Shown piece by piece: positions 52,201 to 62,344 of a stretch of DNA of 64,000 nt. Within the stretch, counting starts at the first letter, position 1. Each line of letters begins with the position of its first letter. Origin of the DNA: Polycladospora coralii (GTDB lineage: Bacteria > Bacillota > Bacilli > Thermoactinomycetales > Thermoactinomycetaceae); NCBI RefSeq assembly GCF_014773435.2, contig NZ_JACXAG020000004.1, positions 1 through 64,000 on the forward strand, given 5' to 3'. The position numbers and the translations under genes are program-made. The notes below the pieces were generated by a model that saw only the letters and a program-made list of their open reading frames with translations, was not told the DNA's origin and searched no databases.

Positions 52201-53583
52201 ACGATTACGAAAGATCTCGCATTAAAGCCGTTTATCGGTTATCCAGGAGAAATCGGATATGATGACGGTACTGCAGATAATGCACGTGCGTGGAATGCGG
52301 GTGGAAATAGCTGGGCGGTCAAAATGTCGCTAGCGGAAGGTCATCATAAAGCGATGGTTACAGCTGGAGTATTCCGCTTCTGGGATACAGAATGGCCGGT
52401 ACCTGGTGGTGATGAGTTCGCAGTTGAAGTTTATGATGCGAGTGGAACAGATGGGGCTCCGGGTAAGAAATTAGCTGGACCTATTGATGCTACTGCACTT
52501 CGTAATGGAGATTGGACGGTTGTTGACCTATCTGCACAAGGGATTGTCGTAGAAGGCGACTTCTATATGGTTTACCAGCAAAAGTATGACAACCCCAATA
52601 CACCAGGTTTAGCGACAGACGAAGATGGAGTGAACGCTGAGAGAAGCTGGCAAAGATTAGGTGGTGCATGGTCACCTACACCGCTTGAAGAAGGGAACTA
52701 CATGATTCGTGCACGTGTCAATTATGAAGTGACGCCACCTATCATCGAATCTCCCAAAAATAACAGTTTGACCAACAAAGAAAAAGTGACGGTAACAGGG
52801 AAAGCAGCCCCAACAACGACGGTTAAACTATTTAATGGGGGAGAAGAAATAGCTACAACACCGGCAACAGATGAAGGAACTTTCTCAGTGGAAATCAACT
52901 TAAAGAAAGGGGAAAACGTGCTCACTGCTACATCTGTAACGGAAAGTGGGGGAACGGAACCATCAGCGCCGATTACAATTACGCTTGATCAGAAAAAACC
53001 GGTATTAACGATTGACTCTCCACTAGATGGGTTGAAAACCAATAAAGAAGTAATCACAGTTTCGGGTAAAGCGGTAGATGAAAACTTAGACAAAGTAAAA
53101 GTAAATGGTAAAAAAGCGACATTAAAAGAGGATGGAACGTTCACCTATCGACTCCTCTTGAGCGAAGGCGAAAACAAAATTAAAGTGTTAGCAATCGACC
53201 AAGCAGGAAATAAAGTGAAAAAAACTGTGAAAGTGTATGTTAAATCTACACCGCCAACAATTGAAAATCTGCATCCAAATGAAGATATCACCTTAAAAAG
53301 TGGAGAATCCGTTAAAATTGAATTAGACAGTGAAACCGATTTAAAAGCTTCTTATATCATTCGGATGCCCCTGGCTAATCCAGTCAGAAGTATGAAGACA
53401 TCTTCAATCACAGAATTCCCTATGATGGAAGATGGAGAGGGGCACTATACAGCTTACTACACCGCAACTTCGAACTTAAAAAATATTCAAGGAGCAGTAG
53501 TTGAAGTGATTTTACGTGATGAATTTGGGAATGAAATACGTAAAGAAGCTGCTGGGAAATTGTTTATCAATGTAAAAAAATAA
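49267..53583 (+). CDS. bpr: Bacillopeptidase F-like secreted subtilase, tandem copy 1
   Basis: A secreted serine protease of 1438 residues, the size of B. subtilis Bpr. Signal peptide (about 5-30), I9-type propeptide (EITFLVKFSEQTNTQ), S8 domain with Asp in NIDTGVQW (about 221), His in HGTHTMGTM (about 267) and Ser in GTSMAGPH (about 441). A MAM-like segment (YEQDFETYPAGW), two carboxypeptidase-regulatory-like domains and Ig-like/glucodextranase-type repeats follow. TTG 49267 has AAAGGGG upstream; ATG 49249 is the in-frame alternative. Confidence 0.92.
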   Translation: MKKNRSVFTLSWILSILVIVMSFAPGLAMATENTTNLSLNDNKQVTPAKKISKRLTDQFNKQKEITFLVKFSEQTNTQKVAKDMETKAKKQKVSAFKKELMKRSAVISELRLTAEQTQAPVMTWLEKQKQAGRVSDYKSFFIVNAIAVTGDEKVMKELAQFNQIAKILPNETRQLVGLADKSKASGDITPQSTEWNLNQIGVPGVWEKGIDGSGVVIANIDTGVQWDHPALKEKYRGYDPATGEADHTFNWFDPTTGQAIPYDDQGHGTHTMGTMVGAEPDGSNQIGVAPGAKWIAVKAFTALGGTDADLLAAGEWILAPTDADGTPHPEKAPDVVNNSWGGGPGLDEWYRPMVENWRAADIFPEFSAGNDGGTAETIANPANYPESFATGATDSENNLASFSSKGPSPYNEVKPEISAPGVNIRSAIPGSGYEGGWNGTSMAGPHVAGVVALLKQANASLSIDQIEQILTQTAIPLTDSTFPDTPNNGYGHGLVNAYDAVSSVIDGLGEVKGQVLIEGEDTEEPTWTHDAPSIAFENMDLPLNLSVSDNISIQSVQLHYRGKESDEWKQITANRTSGDYRSGVYQAIIPGADVERPTLSYYWTVNDFGNNEVTSDTYAVEIQPGITRGYEQDFETYPAGWSSYGAENSWEWGIPTAGPVSAMSGEKVYATNLSGDYANNANMNLLMPPIDLPEGTTYLQFKSWYELETSFDYGKIFVSRDQQSWTELATYNGTSGGWIEEQVDLSVYAGERIYVTFNVTSDLSITNKGWYIDDLRLTDEAISPTKKAQLGVEKTKSEQKRATAKKAVDPKKIKPAKKAQVVGPQTHTANSGTPKPTALPLVAQVSVLESGRSTTSSPADGSYALYHAAGDYTLRAEAYGYQSQDRAVNIPRDSVVEANFVLEAIAQGTVSGKITNEKTGEPIADATVALLEDARIEPVKTDEDGNYALTAYQGNYTLKVTAPTYYAQEMTVEIKGNETITKDLALKPFIGYPGEIGYDDGTADNARAWNAGGNSWAVKMSLAEGHHKAMVTAGVFRFWDTEWPVPGGDEFAVEVYDASGTDGAPGKKLAGPIDATALRNGDWTVVDLSAQGIVVEGDFYMVYQQKYDNPNTPGLATDEDGVNAERSWQRLGGAWSPTPLEEGNYMIRARVNYEVTPPIIESPKNNSLTNKEKVTVTGKAAPTTTVKLFNGGEEIATTPATDEGTFSVEINLKKGENVLTATSVTESGGTEPSAPITITLDQKKPVLTIDSPLDGLKTNKEVITVSGKAVDENLDKVKVNGKKATLKEDGTFTYRLLLSEGENKIKVLAIDQAGNKVKKTVKVYVKSTPPTIENLHPNEDITLKSGESVKIELDSETDLKASYIIRMPLANPVRSMKTSSITEFPMMEDGEGHYTAYYTATSNLKNIQGAVVEVILRDEFGNEIRKEAAGKLFINVKK

Positions 53584-53597
53584 ATTCAATTGGTTAT

Positions 53598-53635
53598 AAG
53601 TGAGCGTATCTAAATGATGCGCTCACTTTTTTTAT
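53598..53635 (+). terminator. Terminator between the two protease copies
   Basis: AAGTGAGCG pairs with CGCTCACTT across a 13-nt loop, followed by TTTTT. Confidence 0.9.
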
Positions 53636-53716
53636 TTTTATAATTTATTTGAAAATAAGGTTATATATCATGTAATATAGTATATGTAGGGAAAATTATA
53701 TGGAAGGGGTTATGTG

Positions 53717-56700
53717 ATGAATAAGCATTATAAGTTTGTGTTACAAGTTTTTAGTTTCATGATGATAATACTTTTGATGGGGCTTTCTGTAATACCAACA
53801 CATTCAATTGCACAACAATCTTCAACAGATACTTTACCTACTTACAAAGAAAAAATTAGCAATCGATTATTAAATCAGTTTACTAAGAAAAATGAAATAT
53901 CTTTTTTGATTAAATTTTCGGAGCAAACAAACACAAAAAAATTGCATTAAATACAGAAAAAAAAGCAAAAAAACAGCAACAGTCTGCTTTTAAAACGGAA
54001 TTAATGAAACGCTCCGCAATTGTTTCTGAGTTGCGGTCTACCGCGACTGAAACACAAAAGCCAATTTTGACTTGGCTTGCAGAACAGAAAAAAGCGGGGA
54101 AAGTAAGCGACTATCAATCTTATTATATTGTGAATGCCATTTCAGTTACCGGAACCAAAGATGTGATGGAGGATTTAGCTAAATGGGGTACAGTGGAAAA
54201 AATATTACCGAATGAAAAAAGACAAATCATTGCACCTCAAAAAAAGCAAAATACAAGAAATGTTAAACCCGAATCGACAACGGAATGGAATATCGATCGC
54301 GTAAACGTACCTCAACTGTGGGAAGAAGGTATTGATGGTAGCGGTGTCGTCATCGCCAATATTGATACTGGGGTGCAATGGGACCATCCAGCACTTAAAG
54401 ATAAATATAGAGGCTATGATCCTGCTACCGGTGAAGTGGATCACACCTTTAACTGGTACGATCCCACGACTGGACAAGCAGTACCCTATGATGATCTAGC
54501 ACATGGGACACATACAATGGGTACAATGGTGGGGTCTGAATCAGGTGGTAATAATCGCATCGGTGTGGCTCCAGGTGCCAAATGGATTGCCGTAAAAGCA
54601 TTTAGTGCTGCTGGAGGAACCGACGCTGACCTGCTCGCTGCGGGGGAATGGATTTTGGCTCCTAAAGATGCGGAGGGGAATCCGCATCCAGAAAAAGCAC
54701 CTGATGTGGTGAATAACTCTTGGGGAGGCGGGCCTGGGCTTGATGAGTGGTATCGCCCGATGGTGGAAGTGTGGCGCTCAGCTGAAATCTTCCCAGAGTT
54801 TTCTGCTGGAAATGATGGTGGATCGAAAGAAACGGTTGCTAATCCAGCAAACTATCCTGAATCCTTTGCGACAGGTGCTACAGATATAGAAGACAAAATT
54901 GCAGGTTTTTCGTCCAAAGGACCTTCTCCCTACGATGAGGTAAAACCTGAGATTTCAGCACCCGGTGTTGATATTCGTTCGTCTGTTCCAGGTGATGGCT
55001 ATGAAGGTGGATGGGAAGGAACGTCCATGGCAGGGCCGCATGTGTCTGCTATTGCCGCACTTCTTAAACAAGTCGATGCAGGACTTACTGTCACGGAAAT
55101 TGAAACGATTTTAACAAGTACGGCTAAGCCGCTGTTCGATTCAAAATATCAAGGTACGCCCAATAATGGTTATGGATATGGTTTAGTCGATGCAAAGGCC
55201 GCAGTCGAAGCTATTCGTACCGGCTTAGGAGAAATGAATGGACAAGTTCTAACGGCAGGGGAAGATACGAAAGTGCCCACATTTAAGCATGAATCACCTG
55301 CATTCGCATATAAAAAAGCGAATCTTCCACTTGTTGTACAGGTAGAAGATAATGTGAGTATTACAGGTGTCGATTTATTTTATCGTACAGCCGTAGATGC
55401 AGAATGGAAAATCATAACAGCAGAACAAGTAGCCGGTAACTATCGTACAGGAGATTATCAGGCGACTATCCCTGGGCAAGAATTAGTTCAATCGAATTTA
55501 ACCTACTATTGGAAAGTTAAGGATTATGGAGAAAATATAGTCACCTCTGATTCATATGATTTAGAACTGCGTGAAGGCATTTCGCATGGATACGAGGAAG
55601 ATTTTGAAACTTACCCAACAGGATGGTTATCATATGGTGCACAAAACAGCTGGGAGTGGGGCGTTCCCACATCTGGACCCGAGTCAGCTGCTTCTGGTGA
55701 AAAAGTATTTGCGACTAACTTAGCGGGTAATTACGCTAACTCTGCCAATATGAACTTAATCATGCCACCCATTGATTTACCAGAAGGAGAGACTTATCTT
55801 CAATTTAAACAATGGTATGCGTTAGAAGAAGGCTTTGATTATGGTCAACTCTATATTTCAACGGATCAGCGCAATTGGACATCGCTTGCTACATACAATG
55901 GTGCAAGCAATGGATGGATTGATGAACAAATTGCTTTATCGGAGTATGCGGGACAACGTGTCTATCTTAACTTTAATGTCATATCGGACCCGATTGTCTC
56001 ACAAACTGGGTGGTATATTGATAATATGCGTTTAAGCGGGGACATGGGTGAAGCCAAATCTGCTAGCAAAAAAAATCAAATCTTACCCAAACCGCCTAAG
56101 CAAGCTAAGAAAAATGTACGTAAAATTATCGATCCTAAAACGTTAAAACCGAGTAAAAAGGAAAAGATCGTTTCTGCCAATGTTAAGCCGACACCGTCAA
56201 CATTGCCTGTGGCAGCTCAGGTGAATGTGTTAGAAACAGGTCGTGCTACAACGGTTAACCCTGTTGATGGTAGTTATTCACTTATTCACACGGTAGGAGA
56301 TTTTACAGTGCAAGCGGAAGCCTATGGCTACCATTCGAAAGCACACCAAGTTCAAGTGATGCGGGATACCACAACGACCCAAAATTTCATACTTGATCCG
56401 ATTGCACAAGGAACAGTTTCCGGCCAGATTAAAGATGAGAAATCAGGAAAACCGATTCAAGGTGCAACCCTTTACCTGGTCGAAGATGCAGTGGTGAAAC
56501 CTGTTCAATCCGATGAAAATGGGAACTACTCGATCCAGGCTTACGAAGGGACCTATACTTTAAAAGTAGGTGCCCCGCACTATTTTGGACAGGAAGCGAC
56601 GATTGAAATAAAAGGAAATGAAACGATTACTCAGAATTTTGATTTGAAACCTTTTATCAGTTATCCAGGTGAAATTGGCTATGATGATGGGACTGCCGAC

Positions 56701-57999
56701 GGATTTGTTACTTATGATGCAGGTACCCAATTTGCAGTAAAAATGTCTTTAGCTGATGGGAAGGATCGTGCGTTACTTCAATCGGCTCTCATCCATTTCT
56801 TTAGTGGAGAGCTTGCACCTGAAGAAACTGACTTTCAGGTCGCCATTTATGATGCGAGTGGACCTGAAGGGAGCCCGGGTAAAAGGCTTGTCGGTCCGAT
56901 TGATGCAGCGGTGGAGCAATTCGGAAAGTGGCAAAAGATTGATTTAGCGGATAAAAGTATTCTGGTAGAGGGCGATTTTTATGTCGTCTATATCCAAAAA
57001 GATGTTTACCCTGATACACCAGGTTTATCCGTAGACCACAGTTATCCCAATTCACAACGTAACTGGTTAAACTGGGGCGGAACATGGGAAAAAGCGCCTG
57101 TAATTGAAGGGAACTTCATGATTCGGGCTCAAGTGGACTACGAAGCAGTGGCCCCTGTGATTGAATCACCAAAAAATGATAGCTTCGTTAACCAAAAAAC
57201 GATTACGGTGAGCGGACAAGCTAGTCCATCGACCACGGTTAAGCTATATAACAAAGGCAAGGAAATCGCAGAGACAAAAGCAACAGCAGAAGGCATCTTC
57301 TCAACTGAAGTAAATTTGAAAAAGGGTAAAAATGTATTAACTGCGATATCTGTAACCGATATAGGGGATACAAACCCATCGGCAAAAGTAAATGTCACAC
57401 TGGATCGGAAAAAGCCTGGATTAACGATTACAGCACCGCTTGACGGTACAAAGACAAATAAAGAGGTCATCACGGTTACAGGGCAAGCAACAGATGACTA
57501 CTTGGCACACGTAAAAGTAAATGGCAAAAAGGCCACGCTAAAAGATGATGGCAGTTTTACTTACCGACTCCTGCTTAATGAAGGTGAAAACAAGATCGAT
57601 GTATCCGCTATTGATAAAGCGGGTAACAAAACGAAAAAATCGGTAAACGTATTTGCCAAAACAACCGTACCTCAAATTAAAAATTTAAAACCAAATCAAG
57701 ATGTCCATTTAAAAAGTGGGGAATCTGTGAAAATTGAGCTAAATAGTGAAGCGAAGTTGAAAGCTTCTTATATTATTCGGATGCCGCTCGCTAATCCTGT
57801 GCGAAGTATGAAAGCTTCCTCGATCACAGAGTTTCCAATGATGGAAGATGGAGCAGGACATTACACAGCATACTACACGGCTACATCCAATCTGAGAGAT
57901 ATGAAGGGGGCAGTAATTGAAGTCATTTTACGTGATGCGTTTGGAAATGAAGTACGAGAAGAAGCAACAGGGAAGCTGTTTATCAATGTGAAAGAGTAA
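53717..57999 (+). pseudogene. bpr: Bacillopeptidase F-like subtilase, tandem copy 2, split by a -1 shift at A7
   Basis: A paralogue of copy 1 with the same domains. The first frame (53717-53950) holds a signal peptide and propeptide start and reads ACA AAA AAA TTG, then stops. The -1 frame, open from before 54004 to 57999, carries IALNTEKKAKKQ onward, all the triad motifs (NIDTGVQW, HGTHTMGTM, GTSMAGPH) and the C-terminal repeats without another defect. The shift point is A_AAA_AAA at 53935-53941, a slippery heptamer in phase. Either a recent frameshift mutation, recoding/slippage, or a sequencing error. Confidence 0.85.
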
Positions 58000-58010
58000 T
58001 TTGAAAAATG

Positions 58011-58044
58011 AAAACAAGTGTGCCTAAAAGGTACACTTGTTTTA
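58011..58044. terminator. Terminator after protease copy 2
   Basis: AAAACAAGTGTGCC pairs with GGTACACTTGTTTT with one mismatch around TAAAA; T/A tails on both sides. Confidence 0.85.
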
Positions 58045-58440
58045 TGTGTGTTGTGCAACCTGTTTCCAACTAAAATGTACAGACAAGGATTTATATGCAT
58101 AGAGAGCTAATTGTTTCGCTTTTTGCGGATGATCTAAGATCCAGGTTAGCTGTTCTGCTAAGGAGTGGACTTCAGCAAGCAGACCATTTTTGCCGTGCGT
58201 CACAATTTAAGCTAAGCCTCCCATTCAAGAAACAACGACAGGTGTTTTAAATGACATTGTAAAAGACCGAAAGGTTCGAATAAGGATCTGCAAGTTGATA
58301 AAGGTGGTCTCGCGTTTTATCCGAAACTTGACCCAAAAAATGAATAGGGTCTGTAATTTGAAGTTTTTTCACAAGTGCTATGACCCGATCCCACGATTAA
58401 GCGTTTGACATGTGGATGTTTTTCTATATCAATAGGTATC
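58045..58440 (-). pseudogene. Relic of a GT4 glycosyltransferase C-terminus
   Basis: On the minus strand, pieces of a group-1 glycosyltransferase can be read in different frames: HPHVKRLIVGSGH, then LQITDPIHFLGQVSDKT and RDHLYQLADPYSNLSVF, then KNGLLAEVHSLAEQLTW and ILDHPQKAKQLALYAYKSLS to FSWKQVAQ. Frameshifts and stops separate them, and the N-terminal half is missing. Similar C-terminal phrases occur in the intact glycosyltransferase next door. Confidence 0.7.
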
Positions 58441-58721
58441 TATATGGGTTTTATATAAATTTTTAAATTGTAATTTAATGCATATTCATGGCAAGAATCG
58501 CAACCTCATGTTTGAATAAAATCATTCAGTGTCACCGAAGATGAATATTCCACATATCAAACAATAAAATGTATAGAATCAGTAGTGTCGGAAGTGTTTT
58601 TTGAGCGATAATGCCTTCAAACAAGCGCTTGGCGGGCCTGGTGAAAATTGTTCAAGGAACGCGATATACACAACAAATCATATTCAATACTACTTGGAGG
58701 AGAGGGGAAGGTGTTTCAAAA

Positions 58722-60746
58722 TTGAAGGTCAAATTTTATGATGTGGATCCGATGCCTAGTCGCTTGGAGCTAGCGAATCGCGACCAACTCCCTACACATT
58801 ATGGCTACAATTATTTAGGATTGACAACTTTGGAACCCAATTCCATATTTGTATATTGGGAAGTGACTACAAATTGGAAAAAAATGATTGGAGGACTTCT
58901 TGAGCAGACAGAAACCGAAATGAACTTCATATTAAAGTTGTATCATGAAAAAAAACAAGAACAGCTTGAGGAGGAATGTTATGAATGGGAAATACCCAAT
59001 TCAGCTAGCTCATGCATCATCACAAATGTTGTTCAGAAGCAGGGGTATATTGCAAAGATCGGTTTTTTACATCATGAACATTTTCTTCCTATTTTACGCT
59101 CTCATTCCATCTGTATGCAATCTGAAGATGGAAGCAATAAGTTCAGATTTGATGCTATATCCCAAGTGCTAAAATCGGGGCCAGATATCCCCTTCGATTT
59201 GCAGGAAGATGAACGATGGATACTACGTCATCTCCATGTGGTTGAACTTCAACTGAGGCAAATGTTAGCAAAAGTGAGTACCCAGCATATATACTTTAAC
59301 CGCGCTGTCAAGCAAATGATAATGGAGCTCATAGGTATCCATCTATCAGAGAAAAAAGAAATAGATCAAAAGTATACACGCTTGGTACGAGCTCAAGAAA
59401 TATTTATTCATTCTCGCTTTAATCAGTTGACAGAAGATGAGTTCATTCAACTCGAAGAAAAGAATAAAACATATATGAATGCCTATCCTGTGCAGCTTGA
59501 GCCTGCTACTGAAGTATCAATTGATAAGCAACGTCCTCCTGCCTTGCGCGTACTCGTTTTGAGTTGGGAATATCCTCCTTATCAAGTGGGTGGTGTATCA
59601 ACTGCGGTAAGGCGTTTATCCGAACACCTAGTAGCGTATAATATTGAAATTCATTTGCTTACATATGGACCAGAAGGTGCAAAGTCTTATGAAGTGATAG
59701 ACGGGGTACACGTATATCGGGTAAATACTTGTGATGAAAGGAGAGAGGAAGATTTTCTTACATGGATCTTTCAATTGAACCTAGCCATGATAGCCGAATT
59801 TCAATGCCAAACTGCCTTTGGTTTAAAAGTTGATTTGGTACACGCACATGAGTGGCTAACATCATATGCGGCACAAGAATTAAAGCGGTCTTATGATTTG
59901 CCGATTGTGTATACGATGCATGGAATCGAAAAATATAAGTGCGAATCGATTAATGTTAAGCATAACGAATATGTACACCTAGCAGAGTCCCAACTGACTA
60001 AGTGGGCACATCAAATCATTGTTTGTAGTAAATGTATGGTAGACGGTGTTCGTACAACCTTTGAGCATGCTGAAGAGAAGATCAAGCTTATTCATAATGG
60101 GGTATTAATTCCTGAACGATTAAATCATACAAAGATTGAACAATTACGAGAACTAAGAAGTAGAATCGCCTTACCAGAAGAGAGAATTCTATTTTTTGCA
60201 GGCAGAATGATCATTGAAAAAGGGATTGCCTTGTTAGTTGAAGCGATTCCCTATATTATTCATTGTCATCCAAACACCAAGTTTGTTTTGAGTGGCGAAG
60301 GCTATTTAAAAGAAGCTTTGCAACAACGAATCGAGGAACAGGGATTTGGATCGCAAGTTTTATTTACTGGCTTTGTTGATGAGGAAACCCTTCACTTTCT
60401 ATATCGATTAGCTTATTTATATTGTTTGCCCAGTCTACATGAACCATTTGGCATTACCGTACTTGAAGCGATGTCCCATCAAACGCCCGTACTTGTATCT
60501 GATGCATGTGGTCCAGATGAGACGGTAGAAGATCATGTGACAGGTATTAAAGTATCTACTGGAAGTGTGGAATCACTTATCGTGCAAATCAATTGGGCAT
60601 TAGATCATCCACAAGAAATGAATAGGTTGGCGAGAAACGCCTATTTACAATTACCCATGAAATACAATTGGAAAAGAATCGCTGCCCAAACGCTAGATGT
60701 GTACCAATCCGCACTGTACATGGATAATCCAGTAACGAAGTCATAA
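58722..60746 (+). CDS. DUF4912 domain-GT4 glycosyltransferase fusion
   Basis: 674 residues. The N-terminal DUF4912 domain (LPTHYGYNYLGLTTLEP, NSIFVYWEVTTNWKKM) covers about residues 20-140; a helical linker follows. The GT4 domain starts near residue 275: LVLSWEYPPYQVGGVSTAV, HAHEWLTSYAAQEL, YTMHGIEKYK, FFAGRMIIEKGIALLVEAIP, and SLHEPFGITVLEAMSH with the catalytic EPFGxxxLEA motif. TTG 58722 has AAGGTG 8 nt upstream; the frame opens earlier (58611) without a ribosome site. It is cytosolic, possibly making a storage or surface glucan. Confidence 0.85.
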   Translation: MKVKFYDVDPMPSRLELANRDQLPTHYGYNYLGLTTLEPNSIFVYWEVTTNWKKMIGGLLEQTETEMNFILKLYHEKKQEQLEEECYEWEIPNSASSCIITNVVQKQGYIAKIGFLHHEHFLPILRSHSICMQSEDGSNKFRFDAISQVLKSGPDIPFDLQEDERWILRHLHVVELQLRQMLAKVSTQHIYFNRAVKQMIMELIGIHLSEKKEIDQKYTRLVRAQEIFIHSRFNQLTEDEFIQLEEKNKTYMNAYPVQLEPATEVSIDKQRPPALRVLVLSWEYPPYQVGGVSTAVRRLSEHLVAYNIEIHLLTYGPEGAKSYEVIDGVHVYRVNTCDERREEDFLTWIFQLNLAMIAEFQCQTAFGLKVDLVHAHEWLTSYAAQELKRSYDLPIVYTMHGIEKYKCESINVKHNEYVHLAESQLTKWAHQIIVCSKCMVDGVRTTFEHAEEKIKLIHNGVLIPERLNHTKIEQLRELRSRIALPEERILFFAGRMIIEKGIALLVEAIPYIIHCHPNTKFVLSGEGYLKEALQQRIEEQGFGSQVLFTGFVDEETLHFLYRLAYLYCLPSLHEPFGITVLEAMSHQTPVLVSDACGPDETVEDHVTGIKVSTGSVESLIVQINWALDHPQEMNRLARNAYLQLPMKYNWKRIAAQTLDVYQSALYMDNPVTKS

Positions 60747-60760
60747 ATAGAGGTGATGAC

Positions 60761-62311
60761 ATGGTACAAGTAAATGGTATCGAAGCGGCAGCATTAGGAT
60801 TGCTCGATGCTCAAATTCATTCAGCATTCGGTGTTTTTGGGTATCCGGCAAATGATGTGGGGGATCAATTACTCCAATCTTTCGACTCATTCGAATGGAG
60901 TGTCAATGAAAAAGTGGCCTTTGAGCTCTCCTTGGGCATTTCAGCGGCTGGATTTCGTGCAGGAGTTGTGATTAAGCAAGCAGGCATGAGTATTTTATAT
61001 GATCCGATGGTGAATGCTGTCATGCATGGCATCGGTGGAGGACTTGTGATCTTAGCAATGGATGATATCGGTAGTGTTAAGTCAACCGTAGAACAAGACT
61101 CCAGGTCACTAGCTAAGCTTGCCGGAGTCCCTGTATTTGACCCTAATACAGCAAGTGAAGTGAGAGGAATTATTCCCACTGCTTTTGAACTATCTGAAAC
61201 TTGTTCGATTCCCGTTGTTGTACGTATCAGTTCACGATTGCGATTAAGTCATATGCAAGTGGATGATTCCATGAATCACAAAAACGTATTACATACTCCC
61301 TATCGAGTTTCAGATGAAGTGGCACGTAGATTATCGAAACTAGGCCGTATGAATCATTATCAGACCTATACTTATCCACATATATTATCTTTTTTACAAT
61401 CTATAAATGTAGGTATAAATGAAAGCAGAGCTAGCCATCGTGTTGGGTTTATCTGTAGCAGTGGGTGTCATACGTTTTTAGAGGGAATGGAAATGCCTTA
61501 TCTGAGACTAACTACAGTATGGCCCTTACCAGAAAAGAAAATCATTTCGTTTTTAAAATCTTATCCATACATTATGCTATTGGAAGAACCAGGGGATTTC
61601 CTAGAAACACAAGTGCGAGTCTTAGCTCAACAACATCAGCTCAAAACGGAGATATACGGAAGAGGCAATGGTACATTTGCGCATTATGGTCCGTTATCTG
61701 CATCTCGCATTCAGGCTTCATGGCGTGCACTACAAGAACAAACACCACTAGATGCCATACAATCAACACCTCAAATGAGGGAAAACAAGGCTCCCGAATC
61801 CTATTTACCACTTACACGTGTATATCAAGTGTTATCTCAGTATGTGAAAAGGCATTCTATCCCTGTTGCAGTTGACGTCGGATCATCGATCTCACTCCAA
61901 TATCCACCATACGATATCGCAGAGTGGGGCTATTGCCTGGGATCGGCAATTAGTGTAGCGACTGGATTGACTAGAGCGGGAAAGTCGGCCCTAGCCGTAA
62001 TAGGGGATTATGGTTTTATTCACAGTGGTATTCAGGCACTGATGGAAGCAGTTTCTCAACAACAAAGTGTAAAAGCAGTGATTATATATGATGGTGTTTC
62101 TAGAAGAACAGGAGGACAATCTCATTTGCTCCACCAAAACCAGGCCCAGCATAAAAATATATCGATTTCAGAACTTGTCTACGCATGTGGCGTGAAACAA
62201 TACGAGCAGCTCAAAGTTGAATCAGATACTTCTGATCAAAAAATCATGGAATCGATTGCGCGTCTAATCAACATAGAAGGGGTCGCGGTAACGGTGTTTG
62301 AGCTGGCTTGA
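60761..62311 (+). CDS. IorA-like TPP-dependent 2-oxoacid oxidoreductase subunit without ferredoxin domain
   Basis: 516 residues resembling the alpha subunit of indolepyruvate:ferredoxin oxidoreductase. The N-terminal pyrimidine-binding region (AFGVFGYPANDVGD, WSVNEKVAFELSLGIS) and C-terminal TPP domain (LAVIGDYGFIHSGIQALMEA, IYDGVSRRTGGQ) are present; the usual GDS and DN are GDY and DG. The C-terminal two-[4Fe-4S] ferredoxin domain (about 70-100 residues) is absent, and no iorB is nearby. It is probably co-transcribed with the glycosyltransferase 14 nt upstream. Substrate unknown. Confidence 0.72.
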   Translation: MVQVNGIEAAALGLLDAQIHSAFGVFGYPANDVGDQLLQSFDSFEWSVNEKVAFELSLGISAAGFRAGVVIKQAGMSILYDPMVNAVMHGIGGGLVILAMDDIGSVKSTVEQDSRSLAKLAGVPVFDPNTASEVRGIIPTAFELSETCSIPVVVRISSRLRLSHMQVDDSMNHKNVLHTPYRVSDEVARRLSKLGRMNHYQTYTYPHILSFLQSINVGINESRASHRVGFICSSGCHTFLEGMEMPYLRLTTVWPLPEKKIISFLKSYPYIMLLEEPGDFLETQVRVLAQQHQLKTEIYGRGNGTFAHYGPLSASRIQASWRALQEQTPLDAIQSTPQMRENKAPESYLPLTRVYQVLSQYVKRHSIPVAVDVGSSISLQYPPYDIAEWGYCLGSAISVATGLTRAGKSALAVIGDYGFIHSGIQALMEAVSQQQSVKAVIIYDGVSRRTGGQSHLLHQNQAQHKNISISELVYACGVKQYEQLKVESDTSDQKIMESIARLINIEGVAVTVFELA

Positions 62312-62344
62312 TTGCCATCAAACATGGTTGATGGCAATCCTTTT
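62310..62344. terminator. Bidirectional terminator after IorA-like gene
   Basis: GATTGCCATCAA and TTGATGGCAATC pair perfectly around ACATGG, then CCTTTT. It serves the converging methyltransferase gene too. Confidence 0.85.
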
